Shown here: in pieces, positions 8,007 to 16,316 of the stretch
Numbering within the stretch: the stretch's first letter is position 1
Layout of the letters: each line of letters opens with the position of its first letter
Origin: JBFONV01 sp040779335
GTDB taxonomy: Bacteria; Pseudomonadota; Gammaproteobacteria; Enterobacterales; Alteromonadaceae
Length of the DNA: 64,000 nt
Assembly (NCBI GenBank): GCA_040779335.1
Contig: JBFONV010000005.1
Coordinates: 186,001-250,000 of the forward strand
Reading direction: 5' to 3'
Notes under the pieces: model-generated
The model's input: the letters and a program-made list of their open reading frames with translations, nothing else
What the model was told of the DNA's origin: nothing
Databases searched by the model: none
Translations under genes and position numbers: made by a program

Positions 8007-8560
8007 TATATGCCTCTCAAATGGTCTTTAACCAACATCAGTGCTGCGATACTGCGGGCTTCATTAAAGTCTGGTTGCGCTAACAAATTTTTATAGTCTG
8101 CTAGCTTCCAGCTTACCACTTCCAATGGCTCTGGTTCATCCCCTGGCAATTTTTCCGGATATAAATCAGTCGCCAAGAATATTTCCATGGTTGCGCTAAA
8201 AAAAGCTGGCGCCATGGCAACACGATGAATAAAGCTTAGCTGACCAGCACCAAACCCCACTTCTTCTTTTAATTCTCGGTTTGCTGCTTGTGCCGGGTTT
8301 TCTCCCGGATCAATAAGGCCTTTCGGAAACCCTAATTCATATGTGTGAGTGCCCGCACAATACTCACGTACCAATAACATAGTTTCATTATCAAGCATAG
8401 GGACAATAAGTACCGCCCCGCGTCCTGTCCCTTGCATGCGCTCATATTCACGACATTCACCATTGGCAAAGGTTAAATCAATTTGTTCAATTGCAAATAA
8501 TCGACTTTTAGCCAATTGTTTGCGATCGGTAATAATGGGTAACGGCTTATTCCCTGTCAT
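8006..8560 (-). CDS. nudE: ADP compounds hydrolase NudE (Nudix)
   Basis: 184 residues with a perfect Nudix box at residues 81-103 (G x5 E x7 RE L x EE x G F), preceded by ELGFPKG as in NudE. NudE hydrolyses ADP-ribose, NADH and diadenosine polyphosphates. It is the first gene of a two-gene operon with cysQ (1-bp overlap) and is divergent from yrfG. In E. coli nudE also lies near yrfG and the hslR-hslO-pckA block, which supports orthology. Confidence 0.92.
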   Translation of the reverse strand: MTGNKPLPIITDRKQLAKSRLFAIEQIDLTFANGECREYERMQGTGRGAVLIVPMLDNETMLLVREYCAGTHTYELGFPKGLIDPGENPAQAANRELKEEVGFGAGQLSFIHRVAMAPAFFSATMEIFLATDLYPEKLPGDEPEPLEVVSWKLADYKNLLAQPDFNEARSIAALMLVKDHLRGI

Positions 8561-8687
8561 CAGTTGCCTATTCGCTTTTTTGTACCAAATTTTTAGGTTA
8601 GTACGTTGAGATTAGATATAATATCGAGTGAACTTGTTAGTTATTCACTTATAGCCACATAATAAATCGTTTCTTAGGGATAAATCT

Positions 8688-9362
8688 ATGCTTGATTGGT
8701 CAAATATTTCAACTGTTTTATTAGATATGGACGGAACCATACTTGATCTGCATTTTGACAACCATTTTTGGCTGATACATTTACCTAAACGTTACAGCGA
8801 ACAAGCGAATATAACAGTTGAAGAAGCTAAACAAGAGCTGTTGTCTCATTACCAAAAAGTGGAAGGTACCATTGCTTGGTATTGTTTAGATTATTGGGCT
8901 GAACAAACCAAATTGCCGATCACCGAACTCAAAAAAGAAGTTCAACACCTTATTCAGTTGAGGGCAGATGCCCACGATTTTTTGGTGGCATTACGTGAGT
9001 CTGGGCGCGATGTAGTACTGGTTACCAATGCTCATCCACAAAGTTTGTCATTAAAAATAGAAAGAACTCAACTAGATAAGTATTTCCATAAGCTCTATTC
9101 GACCCATGAATTTGGCGTAACCAAAGAATCACAGTTACTGTGGCAAAAACTTCAAACCAAGCAAGCTTTTGACTCTAATAAAACCTTATTTGTTGACGAC
9201 AGTGTTGCCATTTTAAAATCTGCACAAACTTTTGGTATTAAGCATTTACTTGCCATTGCCAACCCAGACAGTAAACAAGATGCTCGTGAAATTACAGAAT
9301 TCACATCAATCACGAATTATGAAGTGCTCATCGATGATATATATAAGCATCCAATACGATAG
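8688..9362 (+). CDS. yrfG: GMP/IMP nucleotidase YrfG (HAD superfamily)
   Basis: 224 residues. HAD motif I is DMDGT (13-17), motif II is the VTNAHP segment, motif III is the Lys in the VTKES region, and motif IV is FVDDS. The Trp/His-rich cap (DNHFWLIHLP) is typical of YrfG, which dephosphorylates GMP and IMP. A perfect TATAAT at 8617-8622 about 65 bp upstream may be the -10, although no good -35 accompanies it. A TAGGGA ribosome site precedes the ATG. It converges with gspN; both stop codons lie in one hairpin (9359-9379). Confidence 0.92.
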   Translation: MLDWSNISTVLLDMDGTILDLHFDNHFWLIHLPKRYSEQANITVEEAKQELLSHYQKVEGTIAWYCLDYWAEQTKLPITELKKEVQHLIQLRADAHDFLVALRESGRDVVLVTNAHPQSLSLKIERTQLDKYFHKLYSTHEFGVTKESQLLWQKLQTKQAFDSNKTLFVDDSVAILKSAQTFGIKHLLAIANPDSKQDAREITEFTSITNYEVLIDDIYKHPIR

Positions 9363-9379
9363 CCTCCATCAGAGGCTAT
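9359..9379. terminator. Short bidirectional hairpin between yrfG and gspN
   Basis: ATAGCCTC (9359-9366) pairs with GAGGCTAT (9372-9379) around a 5-nt loop. The yrfG stop TAG (9360-9362) lies in one arm and the gspN stop (CTA on plus, 9376-9378) in the other. There is no T-run on either side, so intrinsic termination is uncertain; it may instead protect 3' ends. Confidence 0.45.
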
Positions 9380-10119
9380 AAACTTAAGCGGTAACGTCCT
9401 TTGTTATCAGCTTTTCCTAAAAAGGGTAACGCTGCTTTTAACTGTTCTGGAAATTTCGCGCCCGGTGTTAAATAGCCATTCCCCGACACATTACCTTTAC
9501 CGCGTAAATAAGCAGTAAAAGTTAAGCCTAAATCATTACTCGGAGAGAGTGCTATCGCTAACGCGCCTTGCTCACAAGTCACATCTGCCTTTAACGCGCC
9601 CAAATTAATTTTTTCTTCTAATGCGGTGATTGACGCTTTATTCCAAACAATCTGGCCACTGGCTTCCTTACAAATGGGTTGACCAATAACAAATTCAGGA
9701 ACCTTGATACTAACATAGCCATGTGCAGTTAAAGGTACTGGTAGTGCAAGTTGTTTCGCAATATCGTTGGCAGCGATACTCATTTCACCATTTTCTATTT
9801 TAAGCTCATCGAGCAAACCAGAAATCGACAACGAACCTTCAGGACCGGCAAATAACGCCCCGCCGAAGCTTAATTCCAAGAGTGGATCACCTTTGAGCAA
9901 AGACATTACCCCTAACTCGATATCAACATCGTTCAAGGTAATTTGCGGATGACTAACTGAAGTAGCTTTAGCTTGCCAAATAGTCCCAGAAATACCACTT
10001 ACTGCAATATTTTTCGGTATTGAGATCCAGTTAGTGACCAATGTCGCCGGCACGGTAGCGACCACAAAAGTAAAATATACACATAGAAAAATTGCACCGT
10101 AAGCAAACCACTTTTTCAT
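9376..10119 (-). CDS. gspN: Type II secretion system protein GspN
   Basis: 247 residues. One N-terminal membrane span (about residues 5-25) is followed by a periplasmic beta-rich domain with SGISGTIWQAKA, typical of GspN. GspN is an accessory inner membrane component present only in some type II systems, and its exact role is unsettled. It is the last gene of the operon and overlaps gspM by one base (TAATG-type junction). Its stop codon forms part of a hairpin shared with yrfG. Confidence 0.9.
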   Translation of the reverse strand: MKKWFAYGAIFLCVYFTFVVATVPATLVTNWISIPKNIAVSGISGTIWQAKATSVSHPQITLNDVDIELGVMSLLKGDPLLELSFGGALFAGPEGSLSISGLLDELKIENGEMSIAANDIAKQLALPVPLTAHGYVSIKVPEFVIGQPICKEASGQIVWNKASITALEEKINLGALKADVTCEQGALAIALSPSNDLGLTFTAYLRGKGNVSGNGYLTPGAKFPEQLKAALPFLGKADNKGRYRLSL

Positions 10120-10589
10120 TAATTTTTTCCTAACTGTAATCGACGAACGCGAACGGTCCCGGGCTTATCTAAGCCATCAAGATCAATCGCTTTTACCTGT
10201 AAACCGTCATTATTCGTTAATCGCTCTAGCCACTGCAGAAGCTGTTCGAAGGACACTTCATCTACCCAAACCTGTATATCGTCCCCTTGCGGCTGAATAC
10301 GAGTAACAGTAATATTGGCGTTGCGTGCCGTGCGGTTAATAATACTCGACAAACTACCACTACTGCCTTTGGCATTACCTCCGACTTTTGATCGTTGATA
10401 TTTAGCGGTATTTTCCTGCACCCAAGACAATAGTTCTTGTTGCCTATCTAATTTTTGCTGCGCTTTGACTATGCCATCATTTAAGGGTTGCCAAATAAGG
10501 CTATACAAGATGAAAACAATTACCGCCGCTGACATTGCCATGACCAAGCGTTGCTCTCTCGTATTAAGTTGTTGCCACCAAGCCTTCAT
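10119..10589 (-). CDS. gspM: Type II secretion system protein GspM
   Basis: 156 residues. A short cytoplasmic start with LNTREQRLV, a single membrane span (about 15-37) and a periplasmic ferredoxin-like domain (VTRIQPQGDDIQVWV, then FEQLLQWLERL) match GspM. GspM is part of the inner membrane assembly platform and binds GspL. It overlaps gspL and gspN by one base on either side, giving tight translational coupling that fits a stoichiometric complex. Confidence 0.92.
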   Translation of the reverse strand: MKAWWQQLNTREQRLVMAMSAAVIVFILYSLIWQPLNDGIVKAQQKLDRQQELLSWVQENTAKYQRSKVGGNAKGSSGSLSSIINRTARNANITVTRIQPQGDDIQVWVDEVSFEQLLQWLERLTNNDGLQVKAIDLDGLDKPGTVRVRRLQLGKN

Positions 10590-11851
10590 TATTTGTTCCC
10601 CTTATCGGTAATACTAAAGGAACCAGTCACTTGCTCACCCTGATTATTCTGCGCGCCTTGGTTAACACTTAACTTGGCCTTTTCTAAAGCGACTTTAAAT
10701 TTATCAAAAGATTGATAGTCTTTAGCAACCGCTTGAATACGAATTTCCTGACGTTTACCGTCAAACCTCAACGACTCTGGCTTTAAGGATGGTACGCTTG
10801 AGAATGCCGGCTGGGTTTTATTCAGCATAGTCAAAAAGCCTTCACCAGTATTAGTGCTGCCAACTTCAGATAGCTTGCGTTTCAGCTGCGACTTAATCGT
10901 TGCCACCCTAACCTTTCTGCTTTCAGGGAAAGCTTTTTTATAGGTTGTAATTATTTGCTCTTCTATAACTTGTTGTTGAGCATTTAACTTCAATAGCTCA
11001 GCGCCTTTCATACCGACGTTAGCCAATAGGGCAAATGCAGCAATTCCTGCCGCCCAATACCAATTCACTAAAACAGGTGAACGCTCTTCTTTTACTTGAA
11101 ATTCACCTTGTAATAAATTGAATGATTGTGCCTTTACATGTTGAGCTAACAGCGCCAGTGGCAATTCTTCTGGCATGGCATTTATTTGCAGACCTTCAAT
11201 GTCAACGGGCAATGGGGAATAGGCATTGAGGACAGGGAGTCTTGTGCTATCAGCACCTTCTTCATTCCCACTATCGCTCTTTGACCGCTGTTGCCATCTA
11301 TCAACTATCATTTGCCAGGTTGCTTGATCAACAACCATACCCTGCCATTGAGATTGGCGAATAAGTAATTGATGGCCTAATGCGACAACTGACCACGTGT
11401 CTTCATGATAAGGCATAGCAAGCACATCTGGGATCATAATCTTGCAACGGATCTCAGCTTTGGTTAGCCAGTCACGCCATTTTTCTATTTGCGTCCGCCC
11501 TACCGCGGCGACAAAACAATTATGACCTTGGGCGTCTTGTTTTAAATTGCTATAAGCAAAAAACAACTGCTCTACGTCTTGAGCAAGCTCATCTTCAAGC
11601 ATATATGGCGCGGCTAAACGTATGGCTCGTTGCGATTTACCCGGCACTGTTAACTGCTTAATAGCAACATCACATCCAGGGACAAATGTCACCACTTCTC
11701 GCTGTTGGCTTTTCTCGGTTAATTCGGACAAATGTTCCGCATTAGTTAATTCGCCGCTGGCAATTATCTCTTGTTGATTACTCGACCAAATCAGCCAATG
11801 TATTAAGTCTTGTTTTTGGCTACCAAGACGAATAAATAAAGTTTCACTCAC
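10589..11851 (-). CDS. gspL: Type II secretion system protein GspL
   Basis: 420 residues. The cytoplasmic actin-like half (about residues 1-240) contains the family's FVPGCDV and DELAQDVEQLFF segments; it binds the ATPase GspE. A single membrane span lies near residues 262-280, followed by a periplasmic ferredoxin-like domain that pairs with GspM. GspL anchors the ATPase to the inner membrane platform. It overlaps gspK by 4 bp and gspM by 1 bp. Confidence 0.92.
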   Translation of the reverse strand: MSETLFIRLGSQKQDLIHWLIWSSNQQEIIASGELTNAEHLSELTEKSQQREVVTFVPGCDVAIKQLTVPGKSQRAIRLAAPYMLEDELAQDVEQLFFAYSNLKQDAQGHNCFVAAVGRTQIEKWRDWLTKAEIRCKIMIPDVLAMPYHEDTWSVVALGHQLLIRQSQWQGMVVDQATWQMIVDRWQQRSKSDSGNEEGADSTRLPVLNAYSPLPVDIEGLQINAMPEELPLALLAQHVKAQSFNLLQGEFQVKEERSPVLVNWYWAAGIAAFALLANVGMKGAELLKLNAQQQVIEEQIITTYKKAFPESRKVRVATIKSQLKRKLSEVGSTNTGEGFLTMLNKTQPAFSSVPSLKPESLRFDGKRQEIRIQAVAKDYQSFDKFKVALEKAKLSVNQGAQNNQGEQVTGSFSITDKGNK

Positions 11852-12855
11852 AACTCACGTCCTATCGTGCGGCTAACCACACTAATTTTTTGTTTGTCTA
11901 CTTGCATAATCGAATTTAACGAGAAATAGCTACCATTAAAACTTGCCGTTGTTTTGAGCTTAAAATAATCGCTATCAACAACAAACTGCTGTTTTTTATC
12001 AGGATCAATTTTAAGTTTGTTGACCTCTGGCATATTAAAAAAATCGTCCACGCTCTTAAAACCTTCTGCTTCTCTCGACGCTAGTATTTCTTGCGCATCG
12101 CCTAAAGTAATTGCCAATAATGCTTGCAAGAGTTCCGGTTTTTCAATGCTCAAGGTATTAATATTTATCTTATGATCGCCGTTATTTGGGATAACGCAAA
12201 CATAGTCTTTCAAAGCATTAATCACTGGTACAGTAAAATGTTCGATAATACGTAGCTCGTTGACACTAGCAAGGTAATGGTTCGCAGGCAAATACGGAAA
12301 CTCTTTTGCTGAGTAATCATTGTCTTCGGCGCCACCAGCGCTGACTATAGCGCTATTATCATCAAGCCAGTCGGTTAATGCGTCAACCATATATTCCGCT
12401 TCAAATTGCCCTGTACCCTCAATATTTAGTGCTGTAATCAGTTCCTCGAGAGCCAATCTCGCAGGAGTTTTAGTCACCTTTTGCTCACCAGTATTTTGTT
12501 CAACATTCCGCAAAGCATTTAAATTTAGGCAGGCGTGAAGATCTGAAATTTCTCCGGTTATTTGGCCAAAATCCACCGGATAACTTGTTTCGCCCTGTGC
12601 CCACAATTGTTCTAAATTGGTAACACTATCGTCATCTTCAAACGAGGCGATCAAGACTCTTTTCGCAAATGCTTCTGCCCCCATAGCATACCAATAAGCT
12701 TGTTGATTGAAGGTAATATTGCTGGTGCGCTGCATTTGCAGTTGCAAACGCCCCGTCATTTGCGTCACTAATATCGCCGCTAAAGCCACAACTAGCATAA
12801 CGGTGATCAATGCCACACCGCGCTGATTAATAACAGTTACTTTCAACTTGCGCAC
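11848..12855 (-). CDS. gspK: Type II secretion minor pseudopilin GspK
   Basis: 335 residues. The type IV prepilin-like leader is QRG followed by VALITVMLVVALAAILV. Position +5 is Thr instead of the usual Glu, a known peculiarity of GspK, which caps the pseudopilus tip. Its large globular domain (ALTDWLDDNS, NINTLSIEKP) is typical, and its length agrees with the family. The GspI-J-K complex sits at the tip and probably contacts substrate. The prepilin peptidase needed to process it is not in this window. Confidence 0.93.
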   Translation of the reverse strand: MRKLKVTVINQRGVALITVMLVVALAAILVTQMTGRLQLQMQRTSNITFNQQAYWYAMGAEAFAKRVLIASFEDDDSVTNLEQLWAQGETSYPVDFGQITGEISDLHACLNLNALRNVEQNTGEQKVTKTPARLALEELITALNIEGTGQFEAEYMVDALTDWLDDNSAIVSAGGAEDNDYSAKEFPYLPANHYLASVNELRIIEHFTVPVINALKDYVCVIPNNGDHKININTLSIEKPELLQALLAITLGDAQEILASREAEGFKSVDDFFNMPEVNKLKIDPDKKQQFVVDSDYFKLKTTASFNGSYFSLNSIMQVDKQKISVVSRTIGREL

Positions 12856-12857
12856 TG

Positions 12858-13496
12858 TTAATCATCCCCTTGTTTGGGAGGATCACCAGCTACCAAAAAC
12901 TGCCGACGGATCATGCCAAAATCATCGGTTTGAATTTCTATCGCAATCGCTAAAGGTAACTGACCTTCTTGGACATTTTCTTGCCATTTCGTACCGTCAT
13001 AAAATTCAAACTTTAATTCGTTAACGCCAGTAATAAGCGGTCTAACTTTTGGCTCTTCACCGACAACAGCGTCAACAAAATTGTAATGTAGCCTTTCTAA
13101 GGTATTTTCATTTAACTGATAGGCCACCGATTGCATATCACTTCGCGGCAATAATAAGCCAGGGTTCGTCCAGCCATTTCTAACAAAACCCAGTGCCTGA
13201 TTATCTGAAAAAAAACTGTTACTGTCAGTATGTAAAAAATTTTCCTGAGGTTTTTCTCCGTTTAAGCGCACCGTTCGCCGCGCTATTTGTAATACGTCAC
13301 GCTCAATAACTAGAAATCCCCGTTGTAGCTCATTAAGGCGCTGTGTGCGTACTTTCGAAGATTCGTCGCCCGTTAGCACCGTATCAAATATGGTAAAGCT
13401 GGCTAAACTAATCACAGAAAAAATCGCAATAGCGATTAACACTTCTAATAATGTAAAACCCTTAACCTGGTTAGATCGCGCTTTGTCAGTAAACAT
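12858..13496 (-). CDS. gspJ: Type II secretion minor pseudopilin GspJ
   Basis: 212 residues. The prepilin cleavage motif KGFTLLEVLIAIAIFS has Gly at -1, Phe at +1 and Glu at +5. The C-terminal domain carries the GspJ features FLVIERDVLQIARR and GVNELKFEFYDG. GspJ belongs to the pseudopilus tip complex with GspI and GspK. It overlaps the gspI stop by one base and is separated from gspK by 2 bp. Confidence 0.93.
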   Translation of the reverse strand: MFTDKARSNQVKGFTLLEVLIAIAIFSVISLASFTIFDTVLTGDESSKVRTQRLNELQRGFLVIERDVLQIARRTVRLNGEKPQENFLHTDSNSFFSDNQALGFVRNGWTNPGLLLPRSDMQSVAYQLNENTLERLHYNFVDAVVGEEPKVRPLITGVNELKFEFYDGTKWQENVQEGQLPLAIAIEIQTDDFGMIRRQFLVAGDPPKQGDD

Positions 13497-13942
13497 TAAA
13501 ACGTTCCCTTAGAAACGTAGGTCATCAAACTAGTAAGTGCTAACTCATCTTTTTCACTTGCCCGTATTTCAATGACAACTGCACGCATGTTGGCATCGGT
13601 AGTTTTAATAACCTTCTGCTGCCAAAACCATTCATGGCCCGACATTTCAACTTTGCCTTTTTTATTATTTTGAGGTGGCCATTTATCTTCTAGGCTAGTG
13701 GTAACAAGCTGGTTTGATGCCACCCAATTTGCCAACATTTTCTGTTCTAACTGGCTTAAGTGATTAAAGTTATTGGTTGCAGCGCTAAGTAACGACACTC
13801 CTGCTATGGCAAAAATAGCCATCGCTAACATCACTTCTATCAAGGTAAAGCCAGCGGTTTTTTGCTTGCTACGATCGGGCACTTTGCCCAGCAAGCCATT
13901 GTTTATATCAGTGATGGTCATATCGGTATTAGTTATCGGCAT
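13496..13942 (-). CDS. gspI: Type II secretion minor pseudopilin GspI
   Basis: 148 residues. The leader is unusually long for GspI: about 30 residues precede the cleavage motif AGFTLIEVMLAMAIFA. An internal Met at residue 7 could be the true start and would shorten it. The C-terminal part has the family pattern WVASNQLVT and MSGHEWFWQQKV. GspI nucleates the tip complex. The annotated start overlaps gspH by 14 bp; the internal Met would largely remove the overlap. Confidence 0.9.
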   Translation of the reverse strand: MPITNTDMTITDINNGLLGKVPDRSKQKTAGFTLIEVMLAMAIFAIAGVSLLSAATNNFNHLSQLEQKMLANWVASNQLVTTSLEDKWPPQNNKKGKVEMSGHEWFWQQKVIKTTDANMRAVVIEIRASEKDELALTSLMTYVSKGTF

Positions 13943-14546
13943 TTGCTTTACCTATACCGTCATACAATGGCCCTTCAATTGAAACAGGCGTGCTATAAAG
14001 CCCAGTAACTTTATATGTTAGGTCTTGTTCAAAATAGCCATTTTCAGCTAGAGAAAAAATCACACTAAATGGCGTTATATCTCCACCAGATAATATATAA
14101 ACTTGAGGGATGACCTTTTTGGTTGCTTCGGCATCAAAGTCTTCATCATCTTCAAAGACAAAGGTTGATGCGTCAAATAACTGCGCTTCTTCTATCGGCA
14201 AATCGTCTAATTGCAGTTCTATTTCAACGCCTTCCGCTAGAGCATGAACTGCAAATAGTTCATGATTTGGAATTTCACTCCAACGTACACCGTCATACCC
14301 TAAAAATTGATAGTGATCTTCTTCAATGAAAAGTCCAATTTCGATGTTGTTCAGCATTGAATATTCAGCGGCGACGTCAAAAATTCCGGCAAACCTCGCA
14401 CTGGCTTTTTTCAGCAGTTCTTCGGGCCCATTGCTACTAAAACTAAATTGAACCAGGGTAGCGGTAAGCCCTATTAAGGCAACGACTAACATTACTTCAA
14501 TCAAAGTAAAGCCATTTCTGTTTTTATCTCGCTGCCTTATTGCCAT
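13929..14546 (-). CDS. gspH: Type II secretion minor pseudopilin GspH
   Basis: 205 residues. The prepilin motif is NGFTLIEVMLVVALIG, with a leader of 12 residues. The globular part contains EYSMLNNIEIGLF and YQFLGYDGVRW, matching GspH, which joins the tip complex to the GspG filament. It is 99 bp downstream of gspG, the only sizeable gap in the operon, and that gap contains a 12-bp inverted repeat (14572-14634). Confidence 0.92.
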   Translation of the reverse strand: MAIRQRDKNRNGFTLIEVMLVVALIGLTATLVQFSFSSNGPEELLKKASARFAGIFDVAAEYSMLNNIEIGLFIEEDHYQFLGYDGVRWSEIPNHELFAVHALAEGVEIELQLDDLPIEEAQLFDASTFVFEDDEDFDAEATKKVIPQVYILSGGDITPFSVIFSLAENGYFEQDLTYKVTGLYSTPVSIEGPLYDGIGKANADN

Positions 14547-14571
14547 AACGAAGTGTTCAATTAAGTTGCGT

Positions 14572-14634
14572 AAAATTGTTTTATGTTAACAATTAGCGGT
14601 AATACAAAACGCCCTCTGACAATAAAACAATTTT
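14572..14634 (-). repeat. 12-bp inverted repeat between gspG and gspH
   Basis: AAAATTGTTTTA (14572-14583) is the exact reverse complement of TAAAACAATTTT (14623-14634), with a 39-nt loop. It occupies the only long gap inside the gsp operon. It may be an RNA processing or attenuation structure that raises gspG (major pseudopilin) output relative to the minor pseudopilin genes downstream. Confidence 0.6.
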
Positions 14635-14645
14635 TGCTTAGCAAT

Positions 14646-15089
14646 TTATTGATAGTCTCCTAAGTTCCAGTTACCGATATCATCTTCAGTACCTGCTTCA
14701 CCGTCTGGTCCCATAGAAAAAATATCCATTTTGCCGTTTTCACCCGGATTTAATAATTGATATTCATTGCCCCAAGGATCGTTAGGTAAACGTTTTACGT
14801 AACCTCCTTCAGGAAAACGACGCGGCGAGGGCTCAATGTCTGTTTCAGTAACTAAGGCTTCCAAGCCTTGCTCTGTAGTTGGATAATCATAGTTATCCAT
14901 TTTATACATGCTCAAAGACGTTTCTAAAGCATTAATATCTGACACCGCTTTTTGCATATTGGCGCGCTCTTGACTACCCATTAAGTTGGGTACCACCATA
15001 CTGGCCAATATACCTAAAATAACGATGACCACCATCACTTCAAGCAAGGTAAAACCACGACTAGATGATTTAAGTTTTTGAACATTCAT
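14646..15089 (-). CDS. gspG: Type II secretion major pseudopilin GspG
   Basis: 147 residues. The cleavage motif is RGFTLLEVMVVIVILG after a 12-residue leader. It has the conserved ALETSLSMYKMDNYDYPT segment and a C-terminal calcium-site loop (MGPDGEAGTEDDIGNW). GspG is the main subunit of the pseudopilus that pushes substrates through the secretin. It follows gspF by 1 bp. A long inverted repeat just downstream could stabilise its message. Confidence 0.96.
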   Translation of the reverse strand: MNVQKLKSSSRGFTLLEVMVVIVILGILASMVVPNLMGSQERANMQKAVSDINALETSLSMYKMDNYDYPTTEQGLEALVTETDIEPSPRRFPEGGYVKRLPNDPWGNEYQLLNPGENGKMDIFSMGPDGEAGTEDDIGNWNLGDYQ

Positions 15090-15090
15090 A

Positions 15091-16314
15091 CTAACTTCCT
15101 ACTAAGGTATTTAATTGAAGAATTGGTTGTAAAATTGCCATGACAATAAACAACACCACACACGCCATTGACACCATTAACGCTGGTTCAAATGCTTTTA
15201 ATGAAATATTGACTAAGGCTTCAAATTCTCGGTCTTGGTTATCAGCCGCCCGCCCCAGCATATGTTCTAACTGGCCACTTTTTTCACCACTGGCAATCAT
15301 ATGGAGCATCATCGGAGGGAAAAGTTTCGTTTGTTCTAAAGAAACACGCAAACTAGAGCCTTCTCTGACTTTATCTGCAGACTCTTTGACCCGTTGTTTC
15401 ATATATAAATTATCTAACACTTCACCGGCAATACGCATACTTTCCAATAATGGTACGGCACTGGCCGTTAATATACTTAATGTTCGGGCAAATCTCGCAG
15501 TATTTAGCCCTTTCACAACTTTGCCTATTCCAGGTATTGAGATCAAACGACGGTGAAAAGATAATCGATAGGCAGGCTTTTTCATTATTCGTGCAAAAGC
15601 CATCATTAATACCGCGATGCTCAAGACAATAAATAAGCCATAATCTCTTAAAAAATCACTGGAGGCGATTAAAAACTGGGTAGTGGCAGGTAAATTTTCG
15701 CCCATATGCTCAAATTGCCCGACTATTTTTGGCACCACCGCCGTTAATAAAATGGCGATAACTCCGATAGCGACAACAGTCATAATAACGGGATACACTA
15801 ACGCTTGTATCAACTGTGAACGCATGTGTTGACGCTGTTCGGTGTAATCCGCTAGACGGTCCAACACTTTATCTAAATGACCTGACTTTTCACCTGCGGC
15901 GACCATTGCGCGATAAAGATGGTTAAAAACATGAGGAAACTCCCCCATACTTTCGGCTAAACCATAGCCCTCAGTCACTTTAGTGCGCACCGCCATGACC
16001 ATACTTTTCATACTGTTTTTTTCACACTGCTCAGCAACGGCCATCAGAGACTCTTCTAACGGCAAACCTGACTCAACCAAAGTAGCTAATTGACGGGTAA
16101 CAAGTGCCAACTCAGTAGCCGATATTTTTTTAGCTCGGCGAAAACCAGTAGATTTAGCTTCTTGTTTTGTTTTTTGAAGGCTAGGGGTTACCTCGATGGG
16201 CATTAATCCCTGTTCACGCAATAAATTACGTACTTGCCTAGGGGTATCTCCTTCAATCACCCCTTTTTTATTTTTGCCGCGACTGTCTACCGCCTGATAA
16301 TCAAACGCTGCCAT
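15091..16314 (-). CDS. gspF: Type II secretion inner membrane protein GspF
   Basis: 407 residues with two copies of the GspF/PilC cytoplasmic domain (AGEKSGHLDKVLDRLADY and ASGEKSGQLEHMLGRAAD) and three hydrophobic spans (about 175-200, 225-243 and 375-397). The N-terminal MAAFDYQAVDSRGK is typical. GspF is the polytopic platform protein that couples GspE ATP hydrolysis to pseudopilus growth. It is 2 bp from gspE. Confidence 0.95.
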   Translation of the reverse strand: MAAFDYQAVDSRGKNKKGVIEGDTPRQVRNLLREQGLMPIEVTPSLQKTKQEAKSTGFRRAKKISATELALVTRQLATLVESGLPLEESLMAVAEQCEKNSMKSMVMAVRTKVTEGYGLAESMGEFPHVFNHLYRAMVAAGEKSGHLDKVLDRLADYTEQRQHMRSQLIQALVYPVIMTVVAIGVIAILLTAVVPKIVGQFEHMGENLPATTQFLIASSDFLRDYGLFIVLSIAVLMMAFARIMKKPAYRLSFHRRLISIPGIGKVVKGLNTARFARTLSILTASAVPLLESMRIAGEVLDNLYMKQRVKESADKVREGSSLRVSLEQTKLFPPMMLHMIASGEKSGQLEHMLGRAADNQDREFEALVNISLKAFEPALMVSMACVVLFIVMAILQPILQLNTLVGS

Positions 16315-16316
16315 GA

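Noticed and set aside
15140..15632. Plus-strand ORFs opposite gspF
   Set aside because: Shadows of gspF; no ribosome site and no recognisable protein.
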